From: CAYYNQ01 sp964473105
GTDB lineage: Bacteria; Sumerlaeota; Sumerlaeia; MVZB01
NCBI GenBank assembly: GCA_964473105.1
Contig: CAYYNQ010000095.1
Span: forward strand, 1-40,126
Length of the DNA stretch: 40,126 bases
Direction: 5' to 3'
Positions 25,788-34,581 of the stretch are shown here, piece by piece. Numbering within the stretch: the stretch's first letter is position 1; each line of letters opens with the position of its first letter. A program made the position numbers and the translations under genes. Under the pieces are notes generated by a model that was given only the letters and a program-made list of their open reading frames with translations, did not search any database and was not told the origin of the DNA.

Positions 25788-26362
25788 GAGCGGGAAAGGT
25801 TATCCCCATCTTGTGGAGGAAGGATCTCCACAACCTCTGCCATGGTTTCCCCATGGCTGTTCGTGATGGTATTGCACCGGCCGAACAACCAGGTATTTTC
25901 GGGAAGTGCCAGGCGCCAGCCAGTTAGCCTTTCTGCTTGGATCCTGAAATAGCGAGTTGGACTGTTCTGGTGTGGCAGCTTAAACCGGTCCATGATATTT
26001 CCTAGTGGAATTCGGCACCCGAGGATTAGCCCCCTTGCCTTATCAGGGAAGTGTTCCAGAAAGATACGGATTGCACCGAATTCGACGGTCTTTTCGTTTT
26101 CTTCGAGCACCAGAAGAACTTTTCGTCTCAGGCTCGTTCCATTGTCGTGCAGTGCGAGGATTTTAAGGATAATCTCATCGCCGTGATGTTTTTCCAGGGT
26201 TGAGGTCATATCGGTTTGGTGTTCCAGCAATGTCCGGTAGGGTTCCTGCATCTCATTCGCTTTGATCCATTCAACCTCAAGGCCTGGATCACCCGACTCC
26301 TTCAGGAATGTATTAAGCGGAGATAGATTGCCGTCAAGATATCTGGGCAGAGGTTTTTCCAT
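25784..26362 (-). CDS. Chorismate-lyase-fold protein (UbiC/Rv2949c-like)
   Basis: The 192-residue sequence follows the chorismate lyase pattern: 'LLEHQTDMTSTLEKHHGDEI' (45-64, cf. the 'EDSMTKRFEQQ' region of UbiC), 'RRKVLLVLEE' (79-88), 'TVEFGAIRIFL' (92-102), 'IPLGNIM' (118-124) and 'WLFGRCNTI' (158-166), and ends with 'MAEVVEILPP'. The Arg before the LL strand and the Glu at 176 correspond to product-contacting R76 and E155 of E. coli UbiC. A chorismate lyase would cleave chorismate to 4-hydroxybenzoate and pyruvate. Identity to UbiC is low, so a related non-lyase use of the fold remains possible. The gene is translationally coupled to the flavoenzyme (4-bp overlap) and follows the radical SAM gene after 13 bp. 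Confidence 0.68.
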   Translation of the reverse strand: MEKPLPRYLDGNLSPLNTFLKESGDPGLEVEWIKANEMQEPYRTLLEHQTDMTSTLEKHHGDEIILKILALHDNGTSLRRKVLLVLEENEKTVEFGAIRIFLEHFPDKARGLILGCRIPLGNIMDRFKLPHQNSPTRYFRIQAERLTGWRLALPENTWLFGRCNTITNSHGETMAEVVEILPPQDGDNLSRS

Positions 26363-26375
26363 GGATCAACTTTCT

Positions 26376-27710
26376 TCAGGTATATTGCCCCATTCCCCGG
26401 TGTTGTGGCAGGAAAAATTTGCGGATCAATTGATCGATCTGCAGCAGGCCCTGCCGGTTGATACATGCCTCGTGTTCTCCGGCAGTAACAATGCCGGATT
26501 GAATTAGGTTCTCAAGAGGTTCTGAAAAGAAATCATAAACATCGATATTGAATTTTCGAGTGAAATAATTCCGGTCGATTTTCCCCAGCTTCCACTGAAG
26601 AATAAATTCCCGGACCATTTTTTCATGGAAATCCATCTGGTATGTTCGCCGGATTGGAAATTGATGATCATTGACCACATTCAGGTAGGGTTGGAAATCC
26701 TTGATATTCTGGTAATGCAGCCCGTTGACATGACCGAAGGAGGATACACCCAGCGACAGGAGATCAGCTCCGGTCCACAGATCATCACGATAGATAAAAT
26801 TAATCTTTTTCGGATCACGAACGGCCGTGTATGCGCTTGTTACTGTATAACCGTTGGATTCAAGTTCCTCGAAAGCCTCGGCTACCCAGCGGCGTTTTGT
26901 CTCCCAGTCCGCAACCGGTGCTGTGATTTCCCCCTCATTCTTCATTTGTTTATAGATCGTTGTGTTGAAGGGGATTTCCATCTGGTAGATTGTGACGCAG
27001 TCGGGTTTCAGTTCCAGTGTCTTTCGGATGCAGTCCGTCCAGTTGTTGTCGGTCTCACCGAGCAACCCGGCTATAAGATCGATATTGATTTGGGGGAAAC
27101 CAATATTTCGACTGTAATCATAGGCCCGGATTATTTCTCCTGACCGATGGGCACGGTTATTCTGAGCGAGGATTTCATCATTGAAGTTTTCCACGCCCAG
27201 ACTGAGACGGGTGACGCCGATTGCACGGATCATTTTCAGCTTGGATTCGTTGAGCGTTCCGGGTTCAGCCTCGAATGCGATTTCCTCGGCCTCATCCCAT
27301 GGGAATGCCTTCTTTAACTGATCGACGACGTTCTCCAGTTGTGAAGGTGACAGGTAGGAGGGGGTCCCGCCGCCGAAATAGATGAATCGAGGTTTCCGGC
27401 CGCTAAAGACAGGTTGCTCTTTGTAGAGGCGTGCTTCACGGCCTATGGCGTCAAGATATTTCCCGATATCAGTTGCATTACGGTCGGTGTATACCTTGAA
27501 GTAACAGAAGTGGCAGCGCTTTCGGCAGAATGGGATGTGGACATACAGGCCCAGAGAGGCGTCGGGATGAGGTGGCTTTGACAGCCTGTCATAATAGTTG
27601 TCGGCCAGGCCATTTTCCCAAAATGAGAAGGGGGGATAGTTGGAAATAAAGTAGTTTCCCGCCTGGGTTTGAGTGTTGCCGCCATCGGGTGATTTTGTCG
27701 GTTCCAGCAT
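26376..27710 (-). CDS. HemN/HemW-like radical SAM protein
   Basis: This belongs to the coproporphyrinogen-III-oxidase-like radical SAM family. The 4Fe-4S-SAM site is 'CRKRCHFCYF' (Cys62, Cys66, Cys69; CX3CX2C). The GGG motif is 'IYFGGGTPSYL' (110-120), followed by 'EAEPGTL', 'LSLGVENFNDEILAQNNRAH' and 'NIDLIAGLLGET'. A C-terminal HemN-type domain is present (444 residues). The family includes heme synthesis enzymes, the heme chaperone HemW, and radical methylases and cyclopropanases of natural product pathways. No heme gene lies nearby, and it starts directly after the stop of the beta-propeller gene (TAAATG) in an operon with aromatic-acid functions. I lean to a pathway-specific role, but this is inference. 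Confidence 0.85.
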   Translation of the reverse strand: MLEPTKSPDGGNTQTQAGNYFISNYPPFSFWENGLADNYYDRLSKPPHPDASLGLYVHIPFCRKRCHFCYFKVYTDRNATDIGKYLDAIGREARLYKEQPVFSGRKPRFIYFGGGTPSYLSPSQLENVVDQLKKAFPWDEAEEIAFEAEPGTLNESKLKMIRAIGVTRLSLGVENFNDEILAQNNRAHRSGEIIRAYDYSRNIGFPQINIDLIAGLLGETDNNWTDCIRKTLELKPDCVTIYQMEIPFNTTIYKQMKNEGEITAPVADWETKRRWVAEAFEELESNGYTVTSAYTAVRDPKKINFIYRDDLWTGADLLSLGVSSFGHVNGLHYQNIKDFQPYLNVVNDHQFPIRRTYQMDFHEKMVREFILQWKLGKIDRNYFTRKFNIDVYDFFSEPLENLIQSGIVTAGEHEACINRQGLLQIDQLIRKFFLPQHRGMGQYT

Positions 27711-28856
27711 TTATGGATTCCCGCGGGTTGATCCGAAGGCATAGACCATTCCGTTTTCGGATCCGATGATCAATTTCCCGTTTGATACTGCGGGTGATCC
27801 CGCTATCGGTCCACCCGTTTCATAAGACCAGATTTCCGATCCGTCTGCCAGTGACAAAACATAGACGCGTCCATCGTTTGATGCCGCTGCGACGCGGTCA
27901 TTACAGATGACGGGGGAACTGTCGATCTTGCCCCGGGCCTTGAACCGCCAGATCATCCTGCCATCAGCCTTGTTCACGCAGTGCAGCCGTTGATCGCGTC
28001 CGCCGAAGACAATCCGGTCATCGCCGATGGCGGCGGAGGAAAAGAAGGGGAATGTCTTGAAACGATATTCCCAGAGGATTCTCCTTTCCTCGAGTTCAAT
28101 GCAGAGGAATGCATTGTCATAATGCCCGATATAGGCCCGATTTTTCTCAATAGCTACCGTTCCCGCAATAAAGGACCCGATTTCAATTGGTTTTCGGGCA
28201 AAGCCGGTTTCGATATTCACCATGTGGAGTTTCGCGTCACAGCCGCCGAAAACAGCGTGGTTCTTCCAGATTGCCGGGGCGCCGTTGATATAGTTGTCAG
28301 TGAGGTATTTCCAGCGCACGGATCCATCGGACAGTTCGAGGTGATACAGGTGGTTGTCATGGCTGCCTATGATCGTTCCCGTTCCGGTCAAGGAACTGTC
28401 TTGGCGCTTGATGAAAGTTGTTGCATTTGCCGCACCAACGATCCGGTTTCCGGTGGAGTATTTCCAAAGCAGGGAGCCGTTTTCTGGATCCAATGCATAG
28501 ACATTCATGTCATTGGAACCAACGATCAGGGTGGAATGAAGGATCGACGGTGGGGCCTCGATTGAATCACCGGTTTTGTATTTCCAGATTTCGTTCCCGT
28601 TGCTGAGGTTGATGCAGTAGACATGGTGATCGTCGGAACCGATGTAGACGCGGTTGTTATGGATCACGGCGGAGGAGAGGACGGGTCCGTCGGTCCTGAA
28701 GGTCCAGTGGACATGGGGCTTGTCGGGAAGTATCTGGTCGGAGTGGCCATTGAATTCATTGTTCCCGCGGAACAGCAACCATTCGGCATGGGATGGGCTT
28801 GGCAGACCGGTGAAGAAGAACAGGAATATACAAGACAGGGGTGCGGGAATATTCAT
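27711..28856 (-). CDS. Exported PQQ-like beta-propeller protein
   Basis: Repeats of about 40 residues of the PQQ/BamB-like type fill the protein. Typical units are 'VYCINLSNGNEIWKYKTGD', 'VYALDPENGSLLWKYSTGN' and 'VYVLSLADGSEIWSYETGG', seven or eight in all, consistent with one propeller. The ATG at 28856 gives a signal peptide (PAPLSCIFLFFFTGLPSPSHA); the frame continues to 28961 but that extension is Cys-rich and unlikely. I see no heme-c motif, so it is probably a structural or sensory protein rather than a quinoprotein dehydrogenase. It is the first gene of the operon, and its stop directly abuts the radical SAM start. Confidence 0.85.
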   Translation of the reverse strand: MNIPAPLSCIFLFFFTGLPSPSHAEWLLFRGNNEFNGHSDQILPDKPHVHWTFRTDGPVLSSAVIHNNRVYIGSDDHHVYCINLSNGNEIWKYKTGDSIEAPPSILHSTLIVGSNDMNVYALDPENGSLLWKYSTGNRIVGAANATTFIKRQDSSLTGTGTIIGSHDNHLYHLELSDGSVRWKYLTDNYINGAPAIWKNHAVFGGCDAKLHMVNIETGFARKPIEIGSFIAGTVAIEKNRAYIGHYDNAFLCIELEERRILWEYRFKTFPFFSSAAIGDDRIVFGGRDQRLHCVNKADGRMIWRFKARGKIDSSPVICNDRVAAASNDGRVYVLSLADGSEIWSYETGGPIAGSPAVSNGKLIIGSENGMVYAFGSTRGNP

Positions 28857-28895
28857 TATCGATCGAGTCTTGACAGGGCAACAGTACTTTATAGC

Positions 28896-28924
28896 ATTAA
28901 AACAGAAGGACTTACATTGCTCAA
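28896..28924 (-). promoter_or_regulatory. Candidate promoter of the aromatic-acid operon
   Basis: On the minus strand TTGAGC (28924-28919) and TTTAAT (28901-28896) are 17 bases apart. They match the sigma70 boxes at 4/6 and 5/6. Transcription would start near 28888, about 30 bases ahead of the ATG at 28856, which fits that start and rules out the longer frame. Confidence 0.33.
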
Positions 28925-29238
28925 GACATATTACCTGTACGTAGATATTCAAGTAAACCATTGATTTGGCATGGATTGGCGGTCACATACAGAATTTCCC
29001 GTACGTTCCCGAGTGTCGATTGCGAATTAATCGTCCTTGGACCGCTGCATTTGCCACATTCTAATGGCTGCGTGGCCCTTGGCTCAAATCTGTCTCTGTC
29101 TTACCATCGTATTGCGACAAATGTCAGGAATTCAGAACTCAGGTGTGAAGGGATTCTTGTAAATGGACAATCCCAGAGTCGTTACCCAAAATTTCTCTGT
29201 TGATCACCTGCATCCACCTCCCATCCAGACCCCTAAGC
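28925..29238. other. 314-bp gap between the two minus-strand operons
   Basis: No gene is apparent. A hairpin at 29150-29174 (GGGATT / AATCCC, 6-bp stem plus two more possible pairs) lies 65 bp beyond the alcohol dehydrogenase stop. It may mark the end of that operon, although no T-run follows. No tRNA-like cloverleaf or riboswitch was found. Confidence 0.4.
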
Positions 29239-30420
29239 TCACAATAATTCCTGATACAGTATTAAAAAGTCCTTTTTCCTGACAGGGCGGGGGTTATGAG
29301 ATCCGGTCCACTGTTGTTCTGCATCATCGGCGAGTGTTCCCAACATATGTTCTTCAACGCCCACATCTGACAGGCATGTCGGCATATCTGCAGCCTTGAG
29401 CATATTCACAAGTTCATTGGCCAGCCATTCGGTTGCCCCAAGGGCCGACCCTTTTTCATGAATATTATTTGAGCTGTTTACCATTTCGTGATAAATCCCG
29501 GCGATCTCCGGATCCTGTGCGTTGTAGCGGATCACCGCCGGAAGAGTCAGGCCCACTGCCTGCCCGTGAATCATACCATAACGTGCCGTCAGGGGATTTG
29601 CCATCGCATGGGCGGCACCCAGCATGCTGTTCTCAATCGCAAGACCACCCAGTGCCGCACCGTTCTGCATAGCCGATCGTGCCTGCAAGTTTTCCGGGCA
29701 CCTAAGCACGGCCAGAAAATTCGGGTACAAAAGCCGGAAGGATTCTGTCGATAGCCTGGATGAAATCAAATTTCGTTTCAAGGTTACGGAGGATTCCAGA
29801 GCGTGGGACAAAGCATCCATGCCGGTATTTGCAGCCACATTCCTTGGCTGTGTGACCGTCAGTTCCGGATCGAGTAGCGCAATAACGGGACAAGCTTTCT
29901 CGTCGCCGCATGCCATCTTTTGGTGCGTGTCCTCGTCCGAGATCAGGGCATAGGACTGACTTTCGCTGCCTGTCCCTGCAGTTGTCGGGATCGCGATCAT
30001 CGGCAACATGGGCTTGGATGCCTTGTCATGTCCCCAGTAATCACGGATGTGGCCCCCGTTGGTCAGGACAAAGTTGCAGCCTTTCGCAGTATCCAGCGCA
30101 CTGCCCCCCCCCAAGCCGATGATTAACTCCACGCGCGCGGACTTCGCGACTTCAACGCAACGCCCAACTTCACGGCTTGTAGGGTTCTCAATGACGTTGT
30201 CGAATAGAGTCAACTCGAGTCCCGCGCTGAGCAGCAGTTCCTGAACTTCCGCAGGATGTCCCGCTTCTTCGACACCCGGGTCGGTGACGAGAAGCACCCT
30301 GCAGGCACCCAGTTCGGCACTCAGTTCAGCGATCCGGTTCACGGATCCCGGCCCGCAGATAAACCGCGTTCGTGGATGGTAATTTAACCCGACAGGGAGC
30401 AATGATGATGTTGTAGCCAT
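29239..30420 (-). CDS. Iron-containing (group III) alcohol dehydrogenase
   Basis: The enzyme interconverts an alcohol and an aldehyde with NAD(P)(H). Family motifs are 'LIIGLGGGSALDTAKGCNF' (nucleotide binding), 'AIPTTAGTGSESQSYALI' and the metal ligands: Asp in 'NTGMDALSHALES', His in 'GAAHAMANPL' and 'GMIHGQAVGL', and His in 'WTGSHNPRPV'. Length (393) is normal. It follows the aldehyde-dehydrogenase-fold gene after 12 bp and is last in the operon, so it is likely to act on the aldehyde that enzyme handles. A run of nine G on the coding strand (30104-30112) encodes part of the GGG loop. Confidence 0.93.
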   Translation of the reverse strand: MATTSSLLPVGLNYHPRTRFICGPGSVNRIAELSAELGACRVLLVTDPGVEEAGHPAEVQELLLSAGLELTLFDNVIENPTSREVGRCVEVAKSARVELIIGLGGGSALDTAKGCNFVLTNGGHIRDYWGHDKASKPMLPMIAIPTTAGTGSESQSYALISDEDTHQKMACGDEKACPVIALLDPELTVTQPRNVAANTGMDALSHALESSVTLKRNLISSRLSTESFRLLYPNFLAVLRCPENLQARSAMQNGAALGGLAIENSMLGAAHAMANPLTARYGMIHGQAVGLTLPAVIRYNAQDPEIAGIYHEMVNSSNNIHEKGSALGATEWLANELVNMLKAADMPTCLSDVGVEEHMLGTLADDAEQQWTGSHNPRPVRKKDFLILYQELL

Positions 30421-30432
30421 ATTTGTCAGAGT

Positions 30433-31890
30433 TTATCCGGCCACCGTCTGGACGGTATTCTTGATCGCCCTTCGACGGTAGAGAAACTCGAACAGGTTTC
30501 CCTCGTGAGGCTGGTCCCAGTCAACATGGCTGGTCGGGATATCCCCGATATTCAGACGGTCAATTTCCGGGCAGCACAACAATTGGTCGATCCAGTCATT
30601 ATCCGAGGTCAATGCCGTGGCAGCCAGCGTTGGTCCGATGTATTCCATCATCTGCTTCTGGGCGACCTCGACGATACTCGCGTAGGGGAAAAGAAATTCA
30701 CGCCGTGCAAGCGGGTGATCCGGCCTTTCACAGAAAATGATCGTGGGATGCAGGAATGATACTCCGTGTAACTTGACACAGCGTTGTTCCGACCTACGGT
30801 AAAGCGGGGAAACATCGACTGCTCCGGGTATCTTGAGCTCCTCGGTGATTGCCTGATCTATGTATTCCGCGAGTGTGGGGTTGGCAAACCCCGCGAGAAC
30901 GGCATGCTTGTCGTCGGCCGGAAGGGGGGTTAGCCTTGCAAGTTCCTTTGCAAGGTAATCCGCTATTTCCCTGCCGTGTCGGGGTGTTATGATCTGTGAG
31001 GCGTTGATGCAGCTTCTTCCTCCGTTGGCTGCAATCGATTGGACGAACAGGTCGATGTATTTCTTCCAGTTGTCAACCGTGTCCTCCCCGATCAGGACTT
31101 TGCTCCATCCTGGCCCATGACATTGTACAGCCTGATTCCGTGCATACGGTTCCGTGGTTGCTGAATCACCGAATAACTGTGACCTGTCGCAGGTTTGCAG
31201 AATGGCCGAAGCTCCCTCGTGGTCCGTCGGGTAAAATCCGAACGCTTCAGCAGGACAGCCTGCTGCGATGAATGCTTGGATGATGCGCCACGGTGTCCAG
31301 GGTTCGTCACGGCCGGGTTTAAGAATCACGGGTATCTTGAGGATAACACATGGCATCCAGATTGAGTTTACGCCTGGCGAGTTGCTGGGCAGTACCACCC
31401 CCAGCGATTTCGCTGCCGGGTAGTAACAGATATCCGAACCAGCCTGTTTTCCGATTCCATGATCGAGGATAGAATGATCAAGCCCCCTTGTCAGTCCTCT
31501 GACGATGGATCCCATTTCAGTGAAGACCTGATGAATCTTCTCCATATTGCGGCGGACCAGAGTGTGCGGCAGGCAACTGGTAACCGAGAGTTGAAGGATA
31601 TAATCTTCCGGGGACTGTTTTTCGCCTCCGATTCCCAGCGAAAGTGAGTCGTGCATGAAGATTTCGCCCGCTTGGTTGCTGATTTGGATCAGTTCGTCAG
31701 TGCTGAGGGACCGCAGGACTGACCAGGCATCACCGATGTTCCGGATGTCCTTTCGAATGAGGCCGGCATTGGCTTGGCTTATCACAGCCACACTCGTGTC
31801 CGTGCCGGCTGATTTCAATTCGAGGGCATCCAGGCTCTGGTAGGGTCGCCCATGTCGCAGGATGGGGATATGGGGCTTGGACTGGGTCAT
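30433..31890 (-). CDS. Aldehyde-dehydrogenase-fold acyl reductase (LuxC-length)
   Basis: This 485-residue protein has the aldehyde dehydrogenase fold. Cofactor-side motifs are 'GVVLPSNSPGVNSIWMP' (164-180) and 'PVILKPGRDEPWTPW' (187-201). The nucleophile is Cys294 in 'NGGRSCINASQI'. The ELGGK segment that carries the general-base Glu of oxidising aldehyde dehydrogenases reads 'HGPGWSKVLIG' here, without Glu. Enzymes that reduce acyl-CoA or acyl-AMP-derived thioesters, including LuxC, characteristically lack that Glu. Length also matches LuxC (about 480). Upstream is a LuxE-length AMP ligase and downstream an alcohol dehydrogenase. I infer reduction of an activated acid to its aldehyde, but the reverse direction cannot be excluded. 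Confidence 0.8.
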   Translation of the reverse strand: MTQSKPHIPILRHGRPYQSLDALELKSAGTDTSVAVISQANAGLIRKDIRNIGDAWSVLRSLSTDELIQISNQAGEIFMHDSLSLGIGGEKQSPEDYILQLSVTSCLPHTLVRRNMEKIHQVFTEMGSIVRGLTRGLDHSILDHGIGKQAGSDICYYPAAKSLGVVLPSNSPGVNSIWMPCVILKIPVILKPGRDEPWTPWRIIQAFIAAGCPAEAFGFYPTDHEGASAILQTCDRSQLFGDSATTEPYARNQAVQCHGPGWSKVLIGEDTVDNWKKYIDLFVQSIAANGGRSCINASQIITPRHGREIADYLAKELARLTPLPADDKHAVLAGFANPTLAEYIDQAITEELKIPGAVDVSPLYRRSEQRCVKLHGVSFLHPTIIFCERPDHPLARREFLFPYASIVEVAQKQMMEYIGPTLAATALTSDNDWIDQLLCCPEIDRLNIGDIPTSHVDWDQPHEGNLFEFLYRRRAIKNTVQTVAG

Positions 31891-31966
31891 GGCGTTTCTG
31901 ATGTCATGTTTTGAATTGTCGATTGCGACAATGATAACGAATGCGAAATATCAATGATCAGTTCGG

Positions 31967-33061
31967 TTAGTACACTCCCTCGACAACCTTTTTTTTTGTA
32001 GAACCGAACGGCCGGACGTTACCGACCCCGTCCCATGGATAGTCGGGATGGGGTGGTCGTCGGATTGCCTCGTCCCGTTCCAGGAAGCGAGGCATGAAGA
32101 ACTCCTTTGTCAGGGTGGTTAGTTCAACACGGCCCCAGGCATCATAATTGACTGTTGCCCCCGTTTCCCGGGGGTGGACAACCCGTAATACGGCACGGGG
32201 CTGTGGGGCATGGTAGGTCAGCTCATAACCGTGTCGTTTCGAGACCGGTTCACCGATTGCCAACCCCATCAGTGTGTTCCCGTAGGTTGGAACCAACCTG
32301 GCCTCGTCTCCCAGGACCTCCTCACAGAGGAAGCGAATGACCTGGGGTGTCATCGAGGTCCCACCACAGAACACTCCCCTGACGCCCGCACGGGTCACCG
32401 ATATCCTGTCACCCAGAGCTTCCAGCAGTTTGGGTGTTGTGAACAGGCACTGGATTTCCCGGTGTTTCAGGATCATGATGGCCTGATCGATGACATGGGC
32501 CTTGTAGGCATTGGCTTGTTCCGTATTGCGCAGATGCAGAAGGTGCTTGACCCAGCGTGGGTCGAGATCGACAAAGTAGCAGCTCCCTCCCCGCAGATTG
32601 GCAAGATGTTCTATGGAAACACGGAGTCGACGCGGGCCGGTTGGACCGATCATCAGCCAGTTCGCACCTTCGGGAAAAAAATCATCATTCAGACGGCTGG
32701 AAAATTCCGTGTAATCGATCAGGTGATCCTCCCAACTGATCCGCTGTTTCGGCATGCCGGTTGTTCCGCCGGTTTCAAATATTCTGAATGGTTTTCCCGC
32801 ATATTGTTTCGGGATCCAGCTTTCATGCGGCTCGGATCGTAGCGTCTCATCATCGAAATGCGGAAACCGGGTAATATCCTTCCAGCCCCGGATTTCAGTA
32901 ATGGGATCCCACCCGGAATTCTTCGCCCAGTTCAACCAGTAGGGGCATCCAGTATCGGGTGAAAAGTGCCATAGAACCATTTCGCAGACATGATGATCAA
33001 GCAATTTGCCTGCCCTTTCAACCTGTTCAAGCGATGTGGTGTCTGTATTGATTGTGTTCAA
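31967..33061 (-). CDS. LuxE-like / short PaaK-like acyl-adenylating enzyme
   Basis: The ATP-binding loop 'RIFETGGTTGMPKQRISW' (93-110) marks an adenylate-forming enzyme. Later segments include 'GVFCGGTSMTPQVIRFL' and 'RLVPTYGNTLMGLA'. At 364 residues the protein is shorter than PaaK (about 430) and close to LuxE acyl-protein synthetases (about 370); the C-terminal domain is reduced. It would activate a carboxylic acid as acyl-AMP and could pass it to the cysteine of the reductase encoded 76 bp downstream. Its start overlaps the symporter stop by 4 bp, so uptake and activation genes are translationally coupled. A run of nine A on the coding strand lies near the 3' end (Lys-Lys-Lys). Confidence 0.75.
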   Translation of the reverse strand: MNTINTDTTSLEQVERAGKLLDHHVCEMVLWHFSPDTGCPYWLNWAKNSGWDPITEIRGWKDITRFPHFDDETLRSEPHESWIPKQYAGKPFRIFETGGTTGMPKQRISWEDHLIDYTEFSSRLNDDFFPEGANWLMIGPTGPRRLRVSIEHLANLRGGSCYFVDLDPRWVKHLLHLRNTEQANAYKAHVIDQAIMILKHREIQCLFTTPKLLEALGDRISVTRAGVRGVFCGGTSMTPQVIRFLCEEVLGDEARLVPTYGNTLMGLAIGEPVSKRHGYELTYHAPQPRAVLRVVHPRETGATVNYDAWGRVELTTLTKEFFMPRFLERDEAIRRPPHPDYPWDGVGNVRPFGSTKKKVVEGVY

Positions 33062-34581
33062 GATGGATCCTGTTTCCGACCAGTGGGAAAGAATTTTTCA
33101 AGTGTTGATGTGGAGGGTGCTCGAGTCGTCAGTGATATGGAAATGAGGCTGAGGGCCGAGGCGATACAAATATACATGACCGGCATTACGCCATAGACCA
33201 GTCCTTCATGTTCACCGAATCCGGACCGGACAAACAGGATCAACCAGACCGTGAGCGTGACAAGGATACATCCGATTGCCCCCGCACTGGTTGTTCGCTT
33301 CCAGTAAACCGAGGCGAAAACCAGAGGGAAAAGGCCTGCGAATCCACTAAAACACCAGACCGCGAGGTCAAACACCTTCTTCGTGACCAACAGGGAAAGG
33401 ATATATGTCAGAAGGACCGTAAACACGATAAACCCGCGCGCAAGCCACAGTTTTTGTGAATCTGTAAATCTCCCGGCGGAAAATTTGTGAAGGACAATAT
33501 CATTTGTAAACATTGTCCCTAGGCACATGAACTGGGAGTCCAGCGACGACATGATGGCGGCCAGAATGCCCGCGGTCAGCAGTCCAACCATCCATGGGTT
33601 TCCAAGGGACTTGACCATAATGCCAAGAACGACATTGGGGGGCGCCTTGATACCCTGGCCGGCAGCCCATACCCCGATCAGGATGCAGGGGACCCAGACA
33701 ATCATGATGAAAAGCGGGTGGGCGATCACAGTCATTCGAAAGGTACGGGCAGATTTTGCGGTTAACCAGTGCTGAAACAGGTGTGGGAACATGCCTACGG
33801 ACAGGGGCACGAAGGCGTATGTCAGAAATTCGCGCTGCCCGATACGGGCTCTAGTGGCCAGTTCCGGGGTTTTTTCCACGACTGCTTGGCTGGCTGCATT
33901 CAGCCCCCCAAGTTTTTGAGCGATTAGCGTGAAGGCTATGATTCCGGTTACCATGAAGACCAATGTTTGAAATGTATTTGCCCAGGCAGCGCCCCGAAGC
34001 CCCCCGAAAAAGATATAGGTCAGGACCACCCCACAAATGACAATCCCGGTCAACCAAGGGGGGATAGCCCCGGAAAATTTCGGGTGACCCACGAGAAATA
34101 GATCGGGAAACATTCCGGCTGTCACGCCTCTGACGACCGCGCCTGCGCCCAGCAGGCTGATCAGCAGGTAAGGGATGACTAGTCCCACAAGAATTGGGAA
34201 AAGCAGGTAACCGATCATATTGTTTTCATAGCGGGCCCGAAAATACTGGCACTGGGTTACGAATCCATGTTTTTTCCCGAGTGCCCATAGCTTGATCCCA
34301 ATCGTGAAAAATACGGCGGAATGGATGAGCCCCGACCATGATGCCATCAGCCCATAAACCCCGATGCCCCTTTCATAGGCCTTACCCGTGCTTCCGACAA
34401 GCGCGAATGCGGTCATGGTGGTTCCGAAAACCGACATCAGCAGAAGGAATGGACCGATCGAGTGGCTGGCGATAAAATAATCCCGGGAAGTTCCGCGAAA
34501 GAAGCGTGAACTGAAAAATCCCAAGGTAATCAGCAGCCCAAGGTATCCCAAAATGACGTAGAGCGAGACATGATCGTTCAC
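33058..34581 (-). CDS. SSS-family sodium:solute symporter
   Basis: This 507-residue inner-membrane protein has about 13 hydrophobic segments and the SSS profile: 'RDYFIASHSIGPFLLLMSVF' near the N terminus, 'LLISLLGAGAVVRGVTAGMF', 'YIFFGGLRGAAWANTFQTLV' (the conserved G-G-x-x-A/G-x-x-x-T/D-x-x-Q stretch) and 'AAIMSSLDSQFMCLGTMFTND'. I place the start at the GTG 34579-34581, which overlaps the DUF3311 stop as GTGA; the frame runs on to 34641 but that start would lie deep inside the DUF3311 gene. The substrate is probably an organic acid, given the acyl-activating gene that follows with a 4-bp overlap. Confidence 0.9.
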   Translation of the reverse strand: MNDHVSLYVILGYLGLLITLGFFSSRFFRGTSRDYFIASHSIGPFLLLMSVFGTTMTAFALVGSTGKAYERGIGVYGLMASWSGLIHSAVFFTIGIKLWALGKKHGFVTQCQYFRARYENNMIGYLLFPILVGLVIPYLLISLLGAGAVVRGVTAGMFPDLFLVGHPKFSGAIPPWLTGIVICGVVLTYIFFGGLRGAAWANTFQTLVFMVTGIIAFTLIAQKLGGLNAASQAVVEKTPELATRARIGQREFLTYAFVPLSVGMFPHLFQHWLTAKSARTFRMTVIAHPLFIMIVWVPCILIGVWAAGQGIKAPPNVVLGIMVKSLGNPWMVGLLTAGILAAIMSSLDSQFMCLGTMFTNDIVLHKFSAGRFTDSQKLWLARGFIVFTVLLTYILSLLVTKKVFDLAVWCFSGFAGLFPLVFASVYWKRTTSAGAIGCILVTLTVWLILFVRSGFGEHEGLVYGVMPVMYICIASALSLISISLTTRAPSTSTLEKFFPTGRKQDPS

